Positions 51,582 through 60,661 of a stretch of 64,000 nt of DNA are shown in pieces (within the stretch, counting starts at the first letter, position 1; each line of letters begins with the position of its first letter). Source of the DNA: Ruegeria meonggei (GTDB lineage: Bacteria > Pseudomonadota > Alphaproteobacteria > Rhodobacterales > Rhodobacteraceae); the NCBI RefSeq assembly GCF_900172215.1, contig NZ_FWFP01000003.1:124001-188000 (forward strand). The letters run 5' to 3'. A model generated the notes under the pieces. It was not told the DNA's origin. It saw only the letters and a program-made list of their open reading frames with translations, and did no database searches. The translations under genes and the position numbers were made by a program.

Positions 51582-53690
51582 TCAACCCTCGATCTGGCTC
51601 AGGTCCGCGACGCTGGAACAGACCTGGCGGATTTGGCTGAGCAGGTTCAGGCGGTTGCGGCGCAGGATGTCATTGTCAGTATTGACCTGAACATCCTCGA
51701 AAAACGCATCGACCGGGCCGCGCAATTCGGCCATTGCAGACATGGCGGCCGGGAAATCTTCGGCTTTCAGCGCCGGGTCGATCCTGGCCTGCGCTGCATC
51801 GAGCGCCCCGAACAGGGCCTTTTCGCTGTCGGTCTCGGCAAATTTCACATCCGCACCGTAAGAGTATTCGACGCCGTCCTTTTCCTCGGCCTGAGTCAGG
51901 ATGTTGTTGGCACGCTTGAACCCCTGCACGAGGTTCTCGCCATCCTCGGTGGCCAGAATTGTATTGAGAGCCCGTGCGCGTTTGACCAGCAGATTGAGGT
52001 CATCATTGCCCTCCATCGCGATACAGGCGTCGATGATATCATGGCGGATACCCTCGTCGCGGAGGAAGGTTTTGAGGCGGTCGTGGAAGAATTTCAGTAG
52101 GTTTAGATCGATATCTAAGCCGGTGTAGTCGTCTGCATCATCTTGTACCGGTCGTTTGTAACCCGGTTCCATCAAGTGCGTTCCAATGGAACCCAACAAG
52201 GACAATCGGATACCGTTCTCCAACACCAACCGAATTACCCCAAGCGCCGCGCGGCGCAGGGCAAACGGGTCTTTCGACCCGGTCGGTTTCTCGTCAATCG
52301 CCCAGAACCCGGTCAGCGTGTCCAGCTTGTCAGCCAGTGCCACGGCCACCGAAAGCGGTGCGGTGGGCACGTCATCCGACGGACCAAGCGGCGAGTAATG
52401 CTCCTGCGCCACGGCAGCCACGGCGGCACCCTCGCCTGCAGCCTCGATATAGTACCGCCCCATAAGCCCCTGAAGCTCTGGGAATTCATAGACCATTTCC
52501 GAGCTCAGATCCGCCTTAGCCAAACGCGCGGCTTTCTCGGCCTGATCAGCGTCTGCGCCGGTGAACGGGGCCAGTTCGCGGGCCAACGCGGCGATACGGT
52601 CAATCCGCTCAGCCTGTGTGCCCAACTTGTTGTGGAAGGTCACATTCTCCAGCGCGCGTGTCCATTGCGCGATGTCTGCTTTGGCGACGCGCAGGTCGTT
52701 TTCCCAGAAGAATTTCGCATCCCCCAGACGGGCCGACAGCACCTTTTGGTTGCCTGCCAGAATGGTCGCGCCATTGTCGGCGGTTTCGCGGTTGGCAACG
52801 GTGATGAACCGCTCAATCCGGCCCGACTTAGGATTGCGGACCGAGAAGAATTTCTGATGCTCTTTCATCGAGGTTTGCAGCACTTCGGGCGGCAGTTGCA
52901 GGAATTCTTCGTCGATCTTGCCCATCAGCACCACCGGCCATTCGACCAGCCCGGCCACCTCGGCCAGCAGCCCCCTATCGTCAACCACTTCCAGACCTGC
53001 GGCAAAAGCCATGTTCTGCGCGTCGTTCCAGATGTGTTCAGCCCGGTCTGCGGGGTTCAGCACAACATAGGCGCGCTTCAGCTTTGCCGCGTAGTCGTCG
53101 AAAGATGTCACCGCGAAACGCTTCGGTGCCAAAAACCGATGTCCGGCAGTCGTATCACCAGAGGTGATGCCATCGACGGAAAGCGGAACAACCAGCGCGC
53201 CCGCTTCGTCGCTGAGAATGCACAGGATCGAGTGCAAAGGACGAACCCAGCGCAATGTGCCGCTGCTCCAACGCATCGACTTGGGCCAGGGAAAGTTGCG
53301 AATGGTCGCCTCAAGCACCTCGGCCACAATCTCGGCTGCCGGACGACCGGCTTTCTCGATCGTTGCGAAGTAGACCGCGCCTTTGGGCGTGTCGCGCTCT
53401 TCAAGCTGGTCGCGGCTCAGGCCTGCGCCGCGCAGGAACCCTTCGATGGCTTTGTCGGGCGCGCCAACCTTGGGGCCTTTGCGTTCCTCGCGGATGGTCG
53501 GGCTTTCGGCCAGAAGACCCTCAACCGCCAACGTCAGGCGGCGCGGCGTGGTTTGGGCAGCGGCCCCGGCATAGGTCAAACCGGCCTCAACCAGACCGTC
53601 CGTCATCCGCTTTTTCAGATTCTCACCCGCACGGGCCTGCATACGGGCGGGGATTTCTTCGGAAAACAGTTCGATCAGCAGGTCGGGCAT
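51582..53690 (-). CDS. glyS: Glycyl-tRNA synthetase beta subunit
   Basis: A 702-residue subunit of the tetrameric glycyl-tRNA synthetase. It begins DLLIELFSEEIPARM, typical for GlyS, carries the FNHKL-type region (VTFHNKLGTQAERI), the HD-like domain around KADLSSEMVYEFPELQG, and the C-terminal DALR anticodon-binding region. It works with GlyQ (56159-57088). The preceding gltS stop is nine bases upstream, so all are probably in one operon. Length is as expected. Confidence 0.97.
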   Translation of the reverse strand: MPDLLIELFSEEIPARMQARAGENLKKRMTDGLVEAGLTYAGAAAQTTPRRLTLAVEGLLAESPTIREERKGPKVGAPDKAIEGFLRGAGLSRDQLEERDTPKGAVYFATIEKAGRPAAEIVAEVLEATIRNFPWPKSMRWSSGTLRWVRPLHSILCILSDEAGALVVPLSVDGITSGDTTAGHRFLAPKRFAVTSFDDYAAKLKRAYVVLNPADRAEHIWNDAQNMAFAAGLEVVDDRGLLAEVAGLVEWPVVLMGKIDEEFLQLPPEVLQTSMKEHQKFFSVRNPKSGRIERFITVANRETADNGATILAGNQKVLSARLGDAKFFWENDLRVAKADIAQWTRALENVTFHNKLGTQAERIDRIAALARELAPFTGADADQAEKAARLAKADLSSEMVYEFPELQGLMGRYYIEAAGEGAAVAAVAQEHYSPLGPSDDVPTAPLSVAVALADKLDTLTGFWAIDEKPTGSKDPFALRRAALGVIRLVLENGIRLSLLGSIGTHLMEPGYKRPVQDDADDYTGLDIDLNLLKFFHDRLKTFLRDEGIRHDIIDACIAMEGNDDLNLLVKRARALNTILATEDGENLVQGFKRANNILTQAEEKDGVEYSYGADVKFAETDSEKALFGALDAAQARIDPALKAEDFPAAMSAMAELRGPVDAFFEDVQVNTDNDILRRNRLNLLSQIRQVCSSVADLSQIEG

Positions 53691-53699
53691 AGTCGGTCC

Positions 53700-54902
53700 T
53701 TAGAAATTGACGATCGTCTGGATGACGATGGCATTGGCAATGTCCACAAAGAATGCGGATACAAGGGGCAGCACGATAAAGGCAATAGGTGACGGGCCAT
53801 ATCGCTTGGTGACAGCGGTCATATTGGCGATGGCCGTGGGGGTCGCACCCAGAGCAAACCCACCGAACCCGGCGGCCAGAACGGCGGCGCGGTAGCCCGA
53901 CCCCATCACCGGGAACAGCACGTAAATCACAAAAACTACGGTAAAGGCAGTTTGCGCGACCAGAACCACCAGGATGGTCACGCCCAGCTCAGCTATGGTC
54001 CAAAGCTGCAGGCTCATCAATGACATGGCCAGAAAGGCACCCAAAGCGAACTCTGAGGCCAGGCCAAGCGCCGGCGTACGGCTGACGGGTACTGCGTCAG
54101 GAAACATCCAACTGCGCAGGTTGGCGATAAGAATGGCAATGATCAAACAGGGCACGAATAGCGGTAGCTTCAACCCTGCCTCGGAGATCAGAATATTTGC
54201 GCCATAGCCCAGGATAATTGCCAGATGCAGATACAGCATGACCCGCATCAAACCGATGGGCGTGATCTCAGGATCGCGCCGTTCCTCGGTAGGAACCCCG
54301 ACTGTCAGTTCTTCGGTCGGACGGTCAGGTGTCAGGTTATTGCGCTCGACCAGGTGCTTTGCAACCGGTCCGCCCACCAGCGCCGCCAGCACCAACCCCA
54401 GAGTAGCCACCGCTACGCCCAGCTCAGTTGCCCCATCCAGCCCGGTGACTGCGCCAACCTCCGGAGCCCAGGCAATTGCGGTCCCGTGCCCGCCGATCAG
54501 TGCGGCAGAACCGAACAACACGCCGGACTGGGCCGGAAAGCCAAAGGCCACGGCGCCCAACATGCCGATCCCGTTTTGCGCAAAGATGGTGATCAGCGTT
54601 AGAACCAAAAGCAGAGCTAAAGGCTTACCGCCTGTAATCAAATCTGAGAACCGGGCGTTCAGGCCAATAGCGGCAAAGAACAGAACCAGCAGGTAGTCGC
54701 GGGTTTCCATCTCAAACTCAAACGAAATACCCGTCGTCAGGTACAGGATCAGCATCGCCAGTGCCGCGACCAGTCCGCCACTGACTGGCTCGGGGATGTT
54801 GAAGCGCCGTAGAAACCCGACCTGAGTGTTCAGCTCGGCCCCCAACAAGTAGACTGCCAGCCCCAAAGTGGCCGAGATCATATCAGGTACAAGGTAAGTC
54901 AC
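53700..54902 (-). CDS. gltS: Sodium/glutamate symporter
   Basis: A 400-residue GltS-type carrier with about ten transmembrane segments. LGLAVYLLGAELNTQVGFLR, PEPVSGGLVAALAMLI, ALIGGHGTAIAWAPE and GFALGATPTAIANM are diagnostic positions for ESS-family Na/glutamate symporters. The GTG start overlaps the DUF6446 stop (GTGA at 54899-54902), so they are coupled. Its position between the DUF6446 gene and glyS is unusual; it probably hitchhikes on the operon. Substrate glutamate is inferred from the family. Confidence 0.9.
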   Translation of the reverse strand: MTYLVPDMISATLGLAVYLLGAELNTQVGFLRRFNIPEPVSGGLVAALAMLILYLTTGISFEFEMETRDYLLVLFFAAIGLNARFSDLITGGKPLALLLVLTLITIFAQNGIGMLGAVAFGFPAQSGVLFGSAALIGGHGTAIAWAPEVGAVTGLDGATELGVAVATLGLVLAALVGGPVAKHLVERNNLTPDRPTEELTVGVPTEERRDPEITPIGLMRVMLYLHLAIILGYGANILISEAGLKLPLFVPCLIIAILIANLRSWMFPDAVPVSRTPALGLASEFALGAFLAMSLMSLQLWTIAELGVTILVVLVAQTAFTVVFVIYVLFPVMGSGYRAAVLAAGFGGFALGATPTAIANMTAVTKRYGPSPIAFIVLPLVSAFFVDIANAIVIQTIVNF

Positions 54903-55426
54903 TGCGCGGCCGCCGGGCGCAGAGGGCACTCCTCACCCACAACGGTGCCGTCATAAGCTTTTTCGCCGCAATTATTCAGCGCATGCCAGACATAGCCTTT
55001 GCCATCCTTAGTCACGGCAACGATCCGGTCGACGCCAAAGTGAATGTTCTTTGTGCCCATGAAAGCCTGTGCCTGACCGGATTTCAAAGCCTCGGCAATG
55101 GCGACCGCGTCATAGCACTCAAACCAACCCGGTGCGGTCAAAGGCTCTGCATTTTCGACAGGCTGATAGGCGGAAAGGTCCGCAGCCGTCAGGTCAGTTT
55201 CAAAACAGGCCCGGTACCGGATGGGTGAGCTGTCTGCGTCAATTGCTTGAAACGCTGTGTAGGTGATCGGTTCAGGGGCGTCTGCCCCTGTTCCCAGCAA
55301 CACCACATCCTCGCCTGGTTGCGCGACGACGTCGTAGTAAAACCCATGCACCTGCATGTAGTACATGCCCCCACCCGCCAGAACGGCGGAGGTGAGAAGG
55401 AGGAGAGCAAGTAGTTTTCCGGTCAT
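54899..55426 (-). CDS. DUF6446 family protein
   Basis: A 175-residue protein anchored or exported by an N-terminal hydrophobic segment (LLALLLLTSAVLAGGGMYYM). The remaining domain (DVVAQPGEDVVLLGTG, RACFETDLTAADLSAYQ, APGWFECYDA, GYVWHALNNCGEKAYDG) has four cysteines and matches the Rhodobacteraceae DUF6446 proteins found between glyQ and glyS. Function is unknown. It overlaps the gltS start by four bases. Confidence 0.85.
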   Translation of the reverse strand: MTGKLLALLLLTSAVLAGGGMYYMQVHGFYYDVVAQPGEDVVLLGTGADAPEPITYTAFQAIDADSSPIRYRACFETDLTAADLSAYQPVENAEPLTAPGWFECYDAVAIAEALKSGQAQAFMGTKNIHFGVDRIVAVTKDGKGYVWHALNNCGEKAYDGTVVGEECPLRPAAAQ

Positions 55427-55517
55427 GTTTTCAACATCCTGATCACGCGACCTCTTTCAAACGGGTGGAAAATGGGACAGGTTCCAACCTGAAACAGGCT
55501 GAAACGAGGCTTTTGGA

Positions 55518-56150
55518 ATGGACACGACCCTTGCCGTTGGGTTTTTCGGCGCGCTGTTTGCGATCATGAACCCGATCACCAACCTGCCCGTTTTTCTGAG
55601 CGTGACCGACGGCCTGACGCCAGCCGACCAGCGCAAAGTTGCGGCAAAGACCGCCACTTATTGCCTTGTTCTGGGCGGTGCTTTCGCGGCCGTTGGCAGT
55701 CAGACGCTGGGCCTGTTCGGGATCAGTGTCGACGATCTGCGCGTCGCGGGCGGTCTGGTCGTACTGATGATCGGCCTCAATATGCTGAGCGGCAAGGAAA
55801 CCACCGCGCATCACGGAACCGAAGGTGAAAAGCAATCCTACCCTAAGCCCGAAACCGTCGCCTTTTACCCTCTGGCTTTCCCCATCCTGGTCGGCCCCGG
55901 CACAATTACGACTCTGATCCTCTATGCGCATCACATTACAAAACCCGTAGATGCCATTGTTTATGCAGGTGTTTTTTTGGGCGTTCTGTTTTTTCTGTTC
56001 GTCACGTTCTGGAACGCCGCGGCTCTGGCCAAGCGGCTGTCCGACAACGCGCGCGTTATCATGAGCCGCTTTATGGGCATGATCCTTTCGGCCATCGCAA
56101 TCAGCATGATCGCAGACGGCCTGAAGGTACTGCTGCCCGGATTGGCCTGA
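55518..56150 (+). CDS. MarC family membrane protein
   Basis: A 210-residue protein with six hydrophobic segments and the MarC pattern (FGALFAIMNPITNLPVFLSV, AGGLVVLMIGLNMLSG, YPLAFPILVGPGTITTL, ISMIADGLKVLLPGL). Despite the name, MarC proteins are not shown to be antibiotic pumps; they are integral membrane proteins of unknown transport activity. The gene sits in the opposite direction between glyQ and the DUF6446 gene and therefore interrupts the operon. A start ATG follows GAGGC. Confidence 0.87.
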   Translation: MDTTLAVGFFGALFAIMNPITNLPVFLSVTDGLTPADQRKVAAKTATYCLVLGGAFAAVGSQTLGLFGISVDDLRVAGGLVVLMIGLNMLSGKETTAHHGTEGEKQSYPKPETVAFYPLAFPILVGPGTITTLILYAHHITKPVDAIVYAGVFLGVLFFLFVTFWNAAALAKRLSDNARVIMSRFMGMILSAIAISMIADGLKVLLPGLA

Positions 56151-56158
56151 GCGCCCCA

Positions 56159-57088
56159 TTAGGCCTCGAACCCGGCGGCCCAGGTTTGAACGAAAGCGTC
56201 CGCGCATTGTTTGGCCAGCGCCCGTACCCGCCCGATATAGGCCTGCCGCTCGGTCACCGAGATTACGCCGCGCGCATCCAAAAGGTTAAAGATGTGGCTG
56301 GCCTTGATACATTGGTCATACGCCGGATGCGCCATTACGATACGCTTGCCGGTTTTTGGATCGTCATGCTCCTGCGTCAGAATGGCCGCGCATTCGGCCT
56401 CGGCCTCTTCGAAGTGGCGCAGCAACACATCAGTGTTGGCGACGTCAAAGTTCCAGCGGGCGTATTCTTCTTCGGTCTGCTTGAAAATGTCGCCATAGCT
56501 CAGCGGGCTGGGCGATTCCGGATCGTTGAACGGCATGTCCATCACATGATCAACGCCCAGCACATACATCGCCAAACGTTCGAGACCATAAGTCAGCTCG
56601 CCCGAAACGGGCGTGCAATCATGGCCACCGACCTGCTGGAAATAGGTGAACTGGCTGACCTCCATGCCGTCACACCAAACCTCCCAACCCAAACCCCATG
56701 CGCCCAATGTCGGGCTTTCCCAGTCATCTTCGACAAACCGGATGTCGTGCAGCTCCATGTCGATGCCGATGGCCTGCAATGAGCCCAGATACAGCTCTTG
56801 CAGATCGGGCGGGCTGGGTTTGATCAGCACCTGGTACTGATAATAATGCTGCAGCCGGTTCGGGTTCTCGCCATAGCGGCCGTCCGTCGGGCGACGGGAC
56901 GGCTGCACATAGGCGGCCGCCCAGGGCTTGGACCCCAGCGCGCGCAACGTCGTCGCAGGGTGGAACGTGCCCGCACCGACCTCCATGTCATAGGGCTGCA
57001 GGATGGCGCAGCCTTTCGACGCCCAATAGGCCTGAAGCCGCAGGATGATCTCTTGAAATGAACGTGGTGTGCTGGACGGTTCGGTCAT
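56159..57088 (-). CDS. glyQ: Glycyl-tRNA synthetase alpha subunit
   Basis: A 309-residue catalytic subunit. [20 protein letters not shown] starts the domain; [19 protein letters not shown] is the class II motif-2 region, and VCDGMEV and FTYFQQVGG follow, all typical for GlyQ. It activates glycine and pairs with GlyS. The MarC gene lies between it and the rest of the operon on the other strand, so it may be transcribed separately. Identification is firm. Confidence 0.97.
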   Translation of the reverse strand: MTEPSSTPRSFQEIILRLQAYWASKGCAILQPYDMEVGAGTFHPATTLRALGSKPWAAAYVQPSRRPTDGRYGENPNRLQHYYQYQVLIKPSPPDLQELYLGSLQAIGIDMELHDIRFVEDDWESPTLGAWGLGWEVWCDGMEVSQFTYFQQVGGHDCTPVSGELTYGLERLAMYVLGVDHVMDMPFNDPESPSPLSYGDIFKQTEEEYARWNFDVANTDVLLRHFEEAEAECAAILTQEHDDPKTGKRIVMAHPAYDQCIKASHIFNLLDARGVISVTERQAYIGRVRALAKQCADAFVQTWAAGFEA

Positions 57089-57293
57089 GACATTCCTTTT
57101 GGGTGCAACTTCGCCCGGTTTCGGTCTGTTTTTCCCTTCCTATGCAAGGGGCCAAGGGGCGTCAACGGGCCAATGGCCCCGGGCTGTCACTGCACCGCCA
57201 CACTGGAAATTCCCCGTATTCCAAGCATGGCTTTCCTATCCGCAAATCGCGTAGTGTGCCCCAAAACCAAAACACTGCGGACATGGGCAGACA

Positions 57294-59033
57294 ATGACAC
57301 GCATATTCACTGCAATTTTGTTTCTATTTCTCTTCGGCGTGCGGACCGTTTTCGCACAACAGGACAGCGCCGTTTGGGTGCAGGTCGAGGCGCAACCGTC
57401 GCTGCGCGAGGCACAGGATCGGGCGCAGGCTTATGCCAACACCCTACCTGACGTGAACGGGTTTCGGTTGAACTCTGGCTGGTACGCGATTGTGATTGGA
57501 CCCTATCTGCGCAATGACGCCGAACAGGTTCTGCGTGTCTACCGCGCCGAGGGACAAATCCCGTCCGACAGCTTCATTGCGTTTTCAAGCGCGCTGGGTC
57601 AGCAATTCTGGCCGGTGGGCGCGAATATTCTGGATCGCGGCGTCGTGGCCCCGCCGGTGGAAAGCACGCCCGAACCCGAAGAGCCTGTGGCTGGTTTGAC
57701 GCCTCAGGCTTCGGATGAAACCCGGTCTCAGGCGTTGCAGTCCGAACGCCTTTTGTCGGCCCAGGACCGCGAGAACTTGCAAACCGCCCTTCAGGCCGCC
57801 GGGTTCTACAATTCGACAATCGACGGCGCATTTGGTCAAGGCACCCGCCGTTCGATGGGGGATTGGCAGCGGTTCAATGGCTATGAGCCAACCGGCGTTC
57901 TGACCACGGTACAGCGCCAGGCGCTGATGGATGACTTTAACGCGCCGTTGATTAGCGCTGGCATGGATCGGTACGCCGATCCGCAGGCTGGGATTGAGCT
58001 GGACTTGCCGCTGGGCATGGTCGCCTTCGACCGGTATGAGGCCCCGTTTGCCCATTTCACTGGTTCAGACGACCCCAATACCCAGGCCCTGCTGATCAGT
58101 CAGAAAGGCGACAAGGCAACTCTGCGTGCGCTATATGAAGTCATGCAATCGCTTGAGATTGTGCCGCTGGATGGCCCGCGAAACCTGCGCAATAACGCTT
58201 TTACCCTTGAAGGGCGCGGCAAAGGGATCGTGTCTTATACCGAAGCTGCGCTGAAAGATGGACAGATCAAAGGCTTTACGCTGGTCTGGCCCGAAGGGGA
58301 TGAGGCCCGCCGCGCACGGGTGCTGGCCGCGATCAACGCCAGTTTTACCACCAATGATGCCGTTCTGGACGCTGGCGCCGGTGCGGATGCCGAACAACGC
58401 ATCGACCTTGTAGCCGGGCTGCAGGTACGAAAGCCTCGCTTGTCCCGGTCAGGGTTCTTTACCGATGCGGATGGCACGGTTCTGACCGTTTCCGAGGCCA
58501 CCGACAGCTGCACCCGCGTGACACTGGACAATGATCAGGAAGTACAGGTGGCCTGGAGCGATGCAAACCTGGGCGTGGCCGTGTTGCGCCCTGTGCGCAG
58601 CCTTGTGCCGATCAATGTGGCAGAATTCAGCGCCGACAAACCTCGTATTCAGTCCGAGATCGCGGTCTCCGGGTTCTCGTATCAGGGCGCGCTTGGGGCT
58701 CCGACACTGACATTCGGCCAGATCACCGATGTGCGCGGTTTGGATGGCGAGAACGGCGTAAAACGCCTGGCACTGGCCGCCCAACCGGGCGATGCAGGCG
58801 GCCCCGTCTTTGACGACAGCGGTCAGGTTGTTGGCATGTTGCTGCCGACACCGTCCGAAGGGCGCACCCTGCCTGCCTCTGTCAGCCTTGCCGCCACCGT
58901 GGATCGGCTGAACGAAGTTCTGACACAGGCCGGAGTCTCGGGTCAGTCCGGTCAGTCGGCAGCCGAAATCTCACCAAATGAGCTGAGCCGCAGGGCAAAC
59001 GGGATGACAGTGCTGGTTCACTGCTGGGACTAA
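57294..59033 (+). CDS. Exported peptidoglycan-binding protein with inactive trypsin-like domain
   Basis: A 579-residue secreted protein. A signal peptide (IFTAILFLFLFGVRTVFAQ) is followed by a SPOR-like region (VWVQVEAQPSLREAQDRAQAY), a peptidoglycan-binding PG_binding_1 domain (QTALQAAGFYNSTIDGAFGQ, about 160-220), and a C-terminal trypsin/HtrA-like fold. The catalytic residues are all lost: the expected His is Glu401 (VLTVSEAT), the Asp position reads Gly/Asn (NLGVAVL), and the nucleophile is Ala501 (GDAGGP, normally GDSGGP). So it is probably a binding or scaffold protein at the wall. It is closed by a good terminator. Confidence 0.85.
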   Translation: MTRIFTAILFLFLFGVRTVFAQQDSAVWVQVEAQPSLREAQDRAQAYANTLPDVNGFRLNSGWYAIVIGPYLRNDAEQVLRVYRAEGQIPSDSFIAFSSALGQQFWPVGANILDRGVVAPPVESTPEPEEPVAGLTPQASDETRSQALQSERLLSAQDRENLQTALQAAGFYNSTIDGAFGQGTRRSMGDWQRFNGYEPTGVLTTVQRQALMDDFNAPLISAGMDRYADPQAGIELDLPLGMVAFDRYEAPFAHFTGSDDPNTQALLISQKGDKATLRALYEVMQSLEIVPLDGPRNLRNNAFTLEGRGKGIVSYTEAALKDGQIKGFTLVWPEGDEARRARVLAAINASFTTNDAVLDAGAGADAEQRIDLVAGLQVRKPRLSRSGFFTDADGTVLTVSEATDSCTRVTLDNDQEVQVAWSDANLGVAVLRPVRSLVPINVAEFSADKPRIQSEIAVSGFSYQGALGAPTLTFGQITDVRGLDGENGVKRLALAAQPGDAGGPVFDDSGQVVGMLLPTPSEGRTLPASVSLAATVDRLNEVLTQAGVSGQSGQSAAEISPNELSRRANGMTVLVHCWD

Positions 59034-59052
59034 GTCAAACAAAGAAAGAAAA

Positions 59053-59082
59053 ACGCCGTCTCACTGGGCGGCGTTTTTTTTT
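59053..59082. terminator. Terminator between the pseudoprotease and TPP enzyme genes
   Basis: ACGCCG (59053-59058) and CGGCGT (59069-59074) form a stem flanked by an A run and nine T, so it can serve the convergent genes on both strands. Confidence 0.9.
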
Positions 59083-59086
59083 GTGT

Positions 59087-60661
59087 CTACAGAATATCCG
59101 GGGTCACCCGGATCAGGGTTGGAACAGGCGCATCAAACGCAGCACGCACCGCTGCTTGCATCTGTTCCAAATTGGCTGGGGCCACGGACAAAGCCCCAAA
59201 AGCGTCGGCCAACTTGCAGAAATCCGGGTTGCGCGCCACGACCGCGTTGGGGGCGATCTGACTGCCGATCATGCTGTCTTCGATCTCTTTCAGCTTACCG
59301 TTGTCCCATAGGATGATGGGCAGAGACAGGTCCAGCTCAACCGCTGTGCCCAGTTCCATCATCGTATAGTGAAACCCGTAATCCCCTGCAATCACAGCAG
59401 TGGGCTTACCCCGGCGCACCACTGCGCCGCCAATCCCGGCGGGTAACGCGTAACCGAGCGTGCCGAATCCGGTCGGGTGATGCCAATGGTAGGGAAAGGC
59501 CATGTCCCAGACTTCCTTGGCCACATAGGCGAATTGGGTCATGTCCGAGTAAATCATCGTATCCGCCGGCATGGCGTCACGCAGCGCGTCGATTACTGGG
59601 ACGATACCCGGACGTTCGGCATCCACTTCGGCGCGCCAGCGACTGCGCGCCAGCGCAACCTCTTCGGGTGTCCATCCCGTTGCGGGTTTGACATGGTCGA
59701 TCGAGGCCCAAAGGGCATGGGCAAAGCTTTCCCCATCCGCCTGCAGCTTGACTGCGGCGCGGTGGCGGTCAGCAAGAACCTGCGGATCAAGATCAACCCG
59801 CACCAGATGGGCGGAATGGCCCAGCGTGTCACGCCACAAATCAACTTCACCCAGTTCTGCACCTACTGCGACCACCAGATCGGCTGAGCCGATAATTTCG
59901 GCACTTCCCGGACGAGGCAGCGCGGCACCGAAATCCAGCGCATAACCCAGCCCGGCCATCCCTCGCCCGGCATAGGTCGTAAAACAGGCCGCCCCTAATT
60001 GGGTCAGAATTTGCCGCCACAGGTTGGACCGGGAACCGCCACCCAGAATGAACAGGGGTCGACGTGCGATGTTCAGCAACGACAACACCGAGGCTACATC
60101 GGGCGGCAGAGCCTTTGTGCGCAGGCCCGGCTGGCTTGGAAACGGTGCGGGCTCAGCCTCGGCCTCAAGCTGTGCGATCGGCACCTGAATATGCTTGGGG
60201 AGCGGGCGCGAAAGTTCGAACTCTTCAAAGGCACGCTCGACCAAGCCATAGGCGGCCTGCGCCGTGTTCGCCTGAAACGACCAATCGGTCACAGTTTCGG
60301 CCGCACCGCGCTGATCCTTCATCTGGTGCAACTGCCCCTGCGTCGCTTGCGGATCGTCCAGGCAAGACGACATCACCAGCATCGGCACCGAGTCAGTATA
60401 GCCCTGCCCCATCGGTGTCATGATGTTGCACAGCCCCGGGCCGGTGATCACATAAGCCACGCCCGGTTTCCCGGTCGCCCTTGCATAGCCATCCGCCATA
60501 AACCCCGCGCCTTGTTCGTGCCGGGCCAGCACATGGGTAATGCCCGCCTCTTCGATCCCGCGGTACATTTCCTGATTATGCACGCCGGGGATGCCAAAGA
60601 TCACGTCAACGCCACGATCTTTCAGCATGTGCGATATCTGGGCACCCAGAGGTCTTCTCAT
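59087..60661 (-). CDS. TPP-dependent enzyme, acetolactate synthase-like (possible 5-guanidino-2-oxopentanoate decarboxylase)
   Basis: A 524-residue thiamine-diphosphate enzyme. FGIPGVHNQEMYRGIEEAG and LARHEQGAGFMADGYARATG hold the catalytic glutamate; the C-terminal GDYGFHYTMMELGTAVEL has the TPP/Mg site, with DNGKLKEI after it. This type is often annotated as acetolactate synthase large subunit but resembles AruI-type arginine-catabolic decarboxylases. The ATG at 60661 overlaps the trkH stop by one base (TGATG) and GGAG precedes it. No small regulatory subunit is nearby, which argues against a true acetolactate synthase. Confidence 0.8.
   Translation of the reverse strand: MRRPLGAQISHMLKDRGVDVIFGIPGVHNQEMYRGIEEAGITHVLARHEQGAGFMADGYARATGKPGVAYVITGPGLCNIMTPMGQGYTDSVPMLVMSSCLDDPQATQGQLHQMKDQRGAAETVTDWSFQANTAQAAYGLVERAFEEFELSRPLPKHIQVPIAQLEAEAEPAPFPSQPGLRTKALPPDVASVLSLLNIARRPLFILGGGSRSNLWRQILTQLGAACFTTYAGRGMAGLGYALDFGAALPRPGSAEIIGSADLVVAVGAELGEVDLWRDTLGHSAHLVRVDLDPQVLADRHRAAVKLQADGESFAHALWASIDHVKPATGWTPEEVALARSRWRAEVDAERPGIVPVIDALRDAMPADTMIYSDMTQFAYVAKEVWDMAFPYHWHHPTGFGTLGYALPAGIGGAVVRRGKPTAVIAGDYGFHYTMMELGTAVELDLSLPIILWDNGKLKEIEDSMIGSQIAPNAVVARNPDFCKLADAFGALSVAPANLEQMQAAVRAAFDAPVPTLIRVTPDIL

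Noticed and set aside
52143-53792. 549-codon antisense frame opposite glyS
   Set aside because: Shadow of glyS in GC-rich DNA; no recognisable domains.
59087-60661. True acetolactate synthase (ilvB)
   Set aside because: No ilvN-type small subunit is nearby and the N-terminal motifs fit decarboxylase-type relatives better; kept as ALS-like only.
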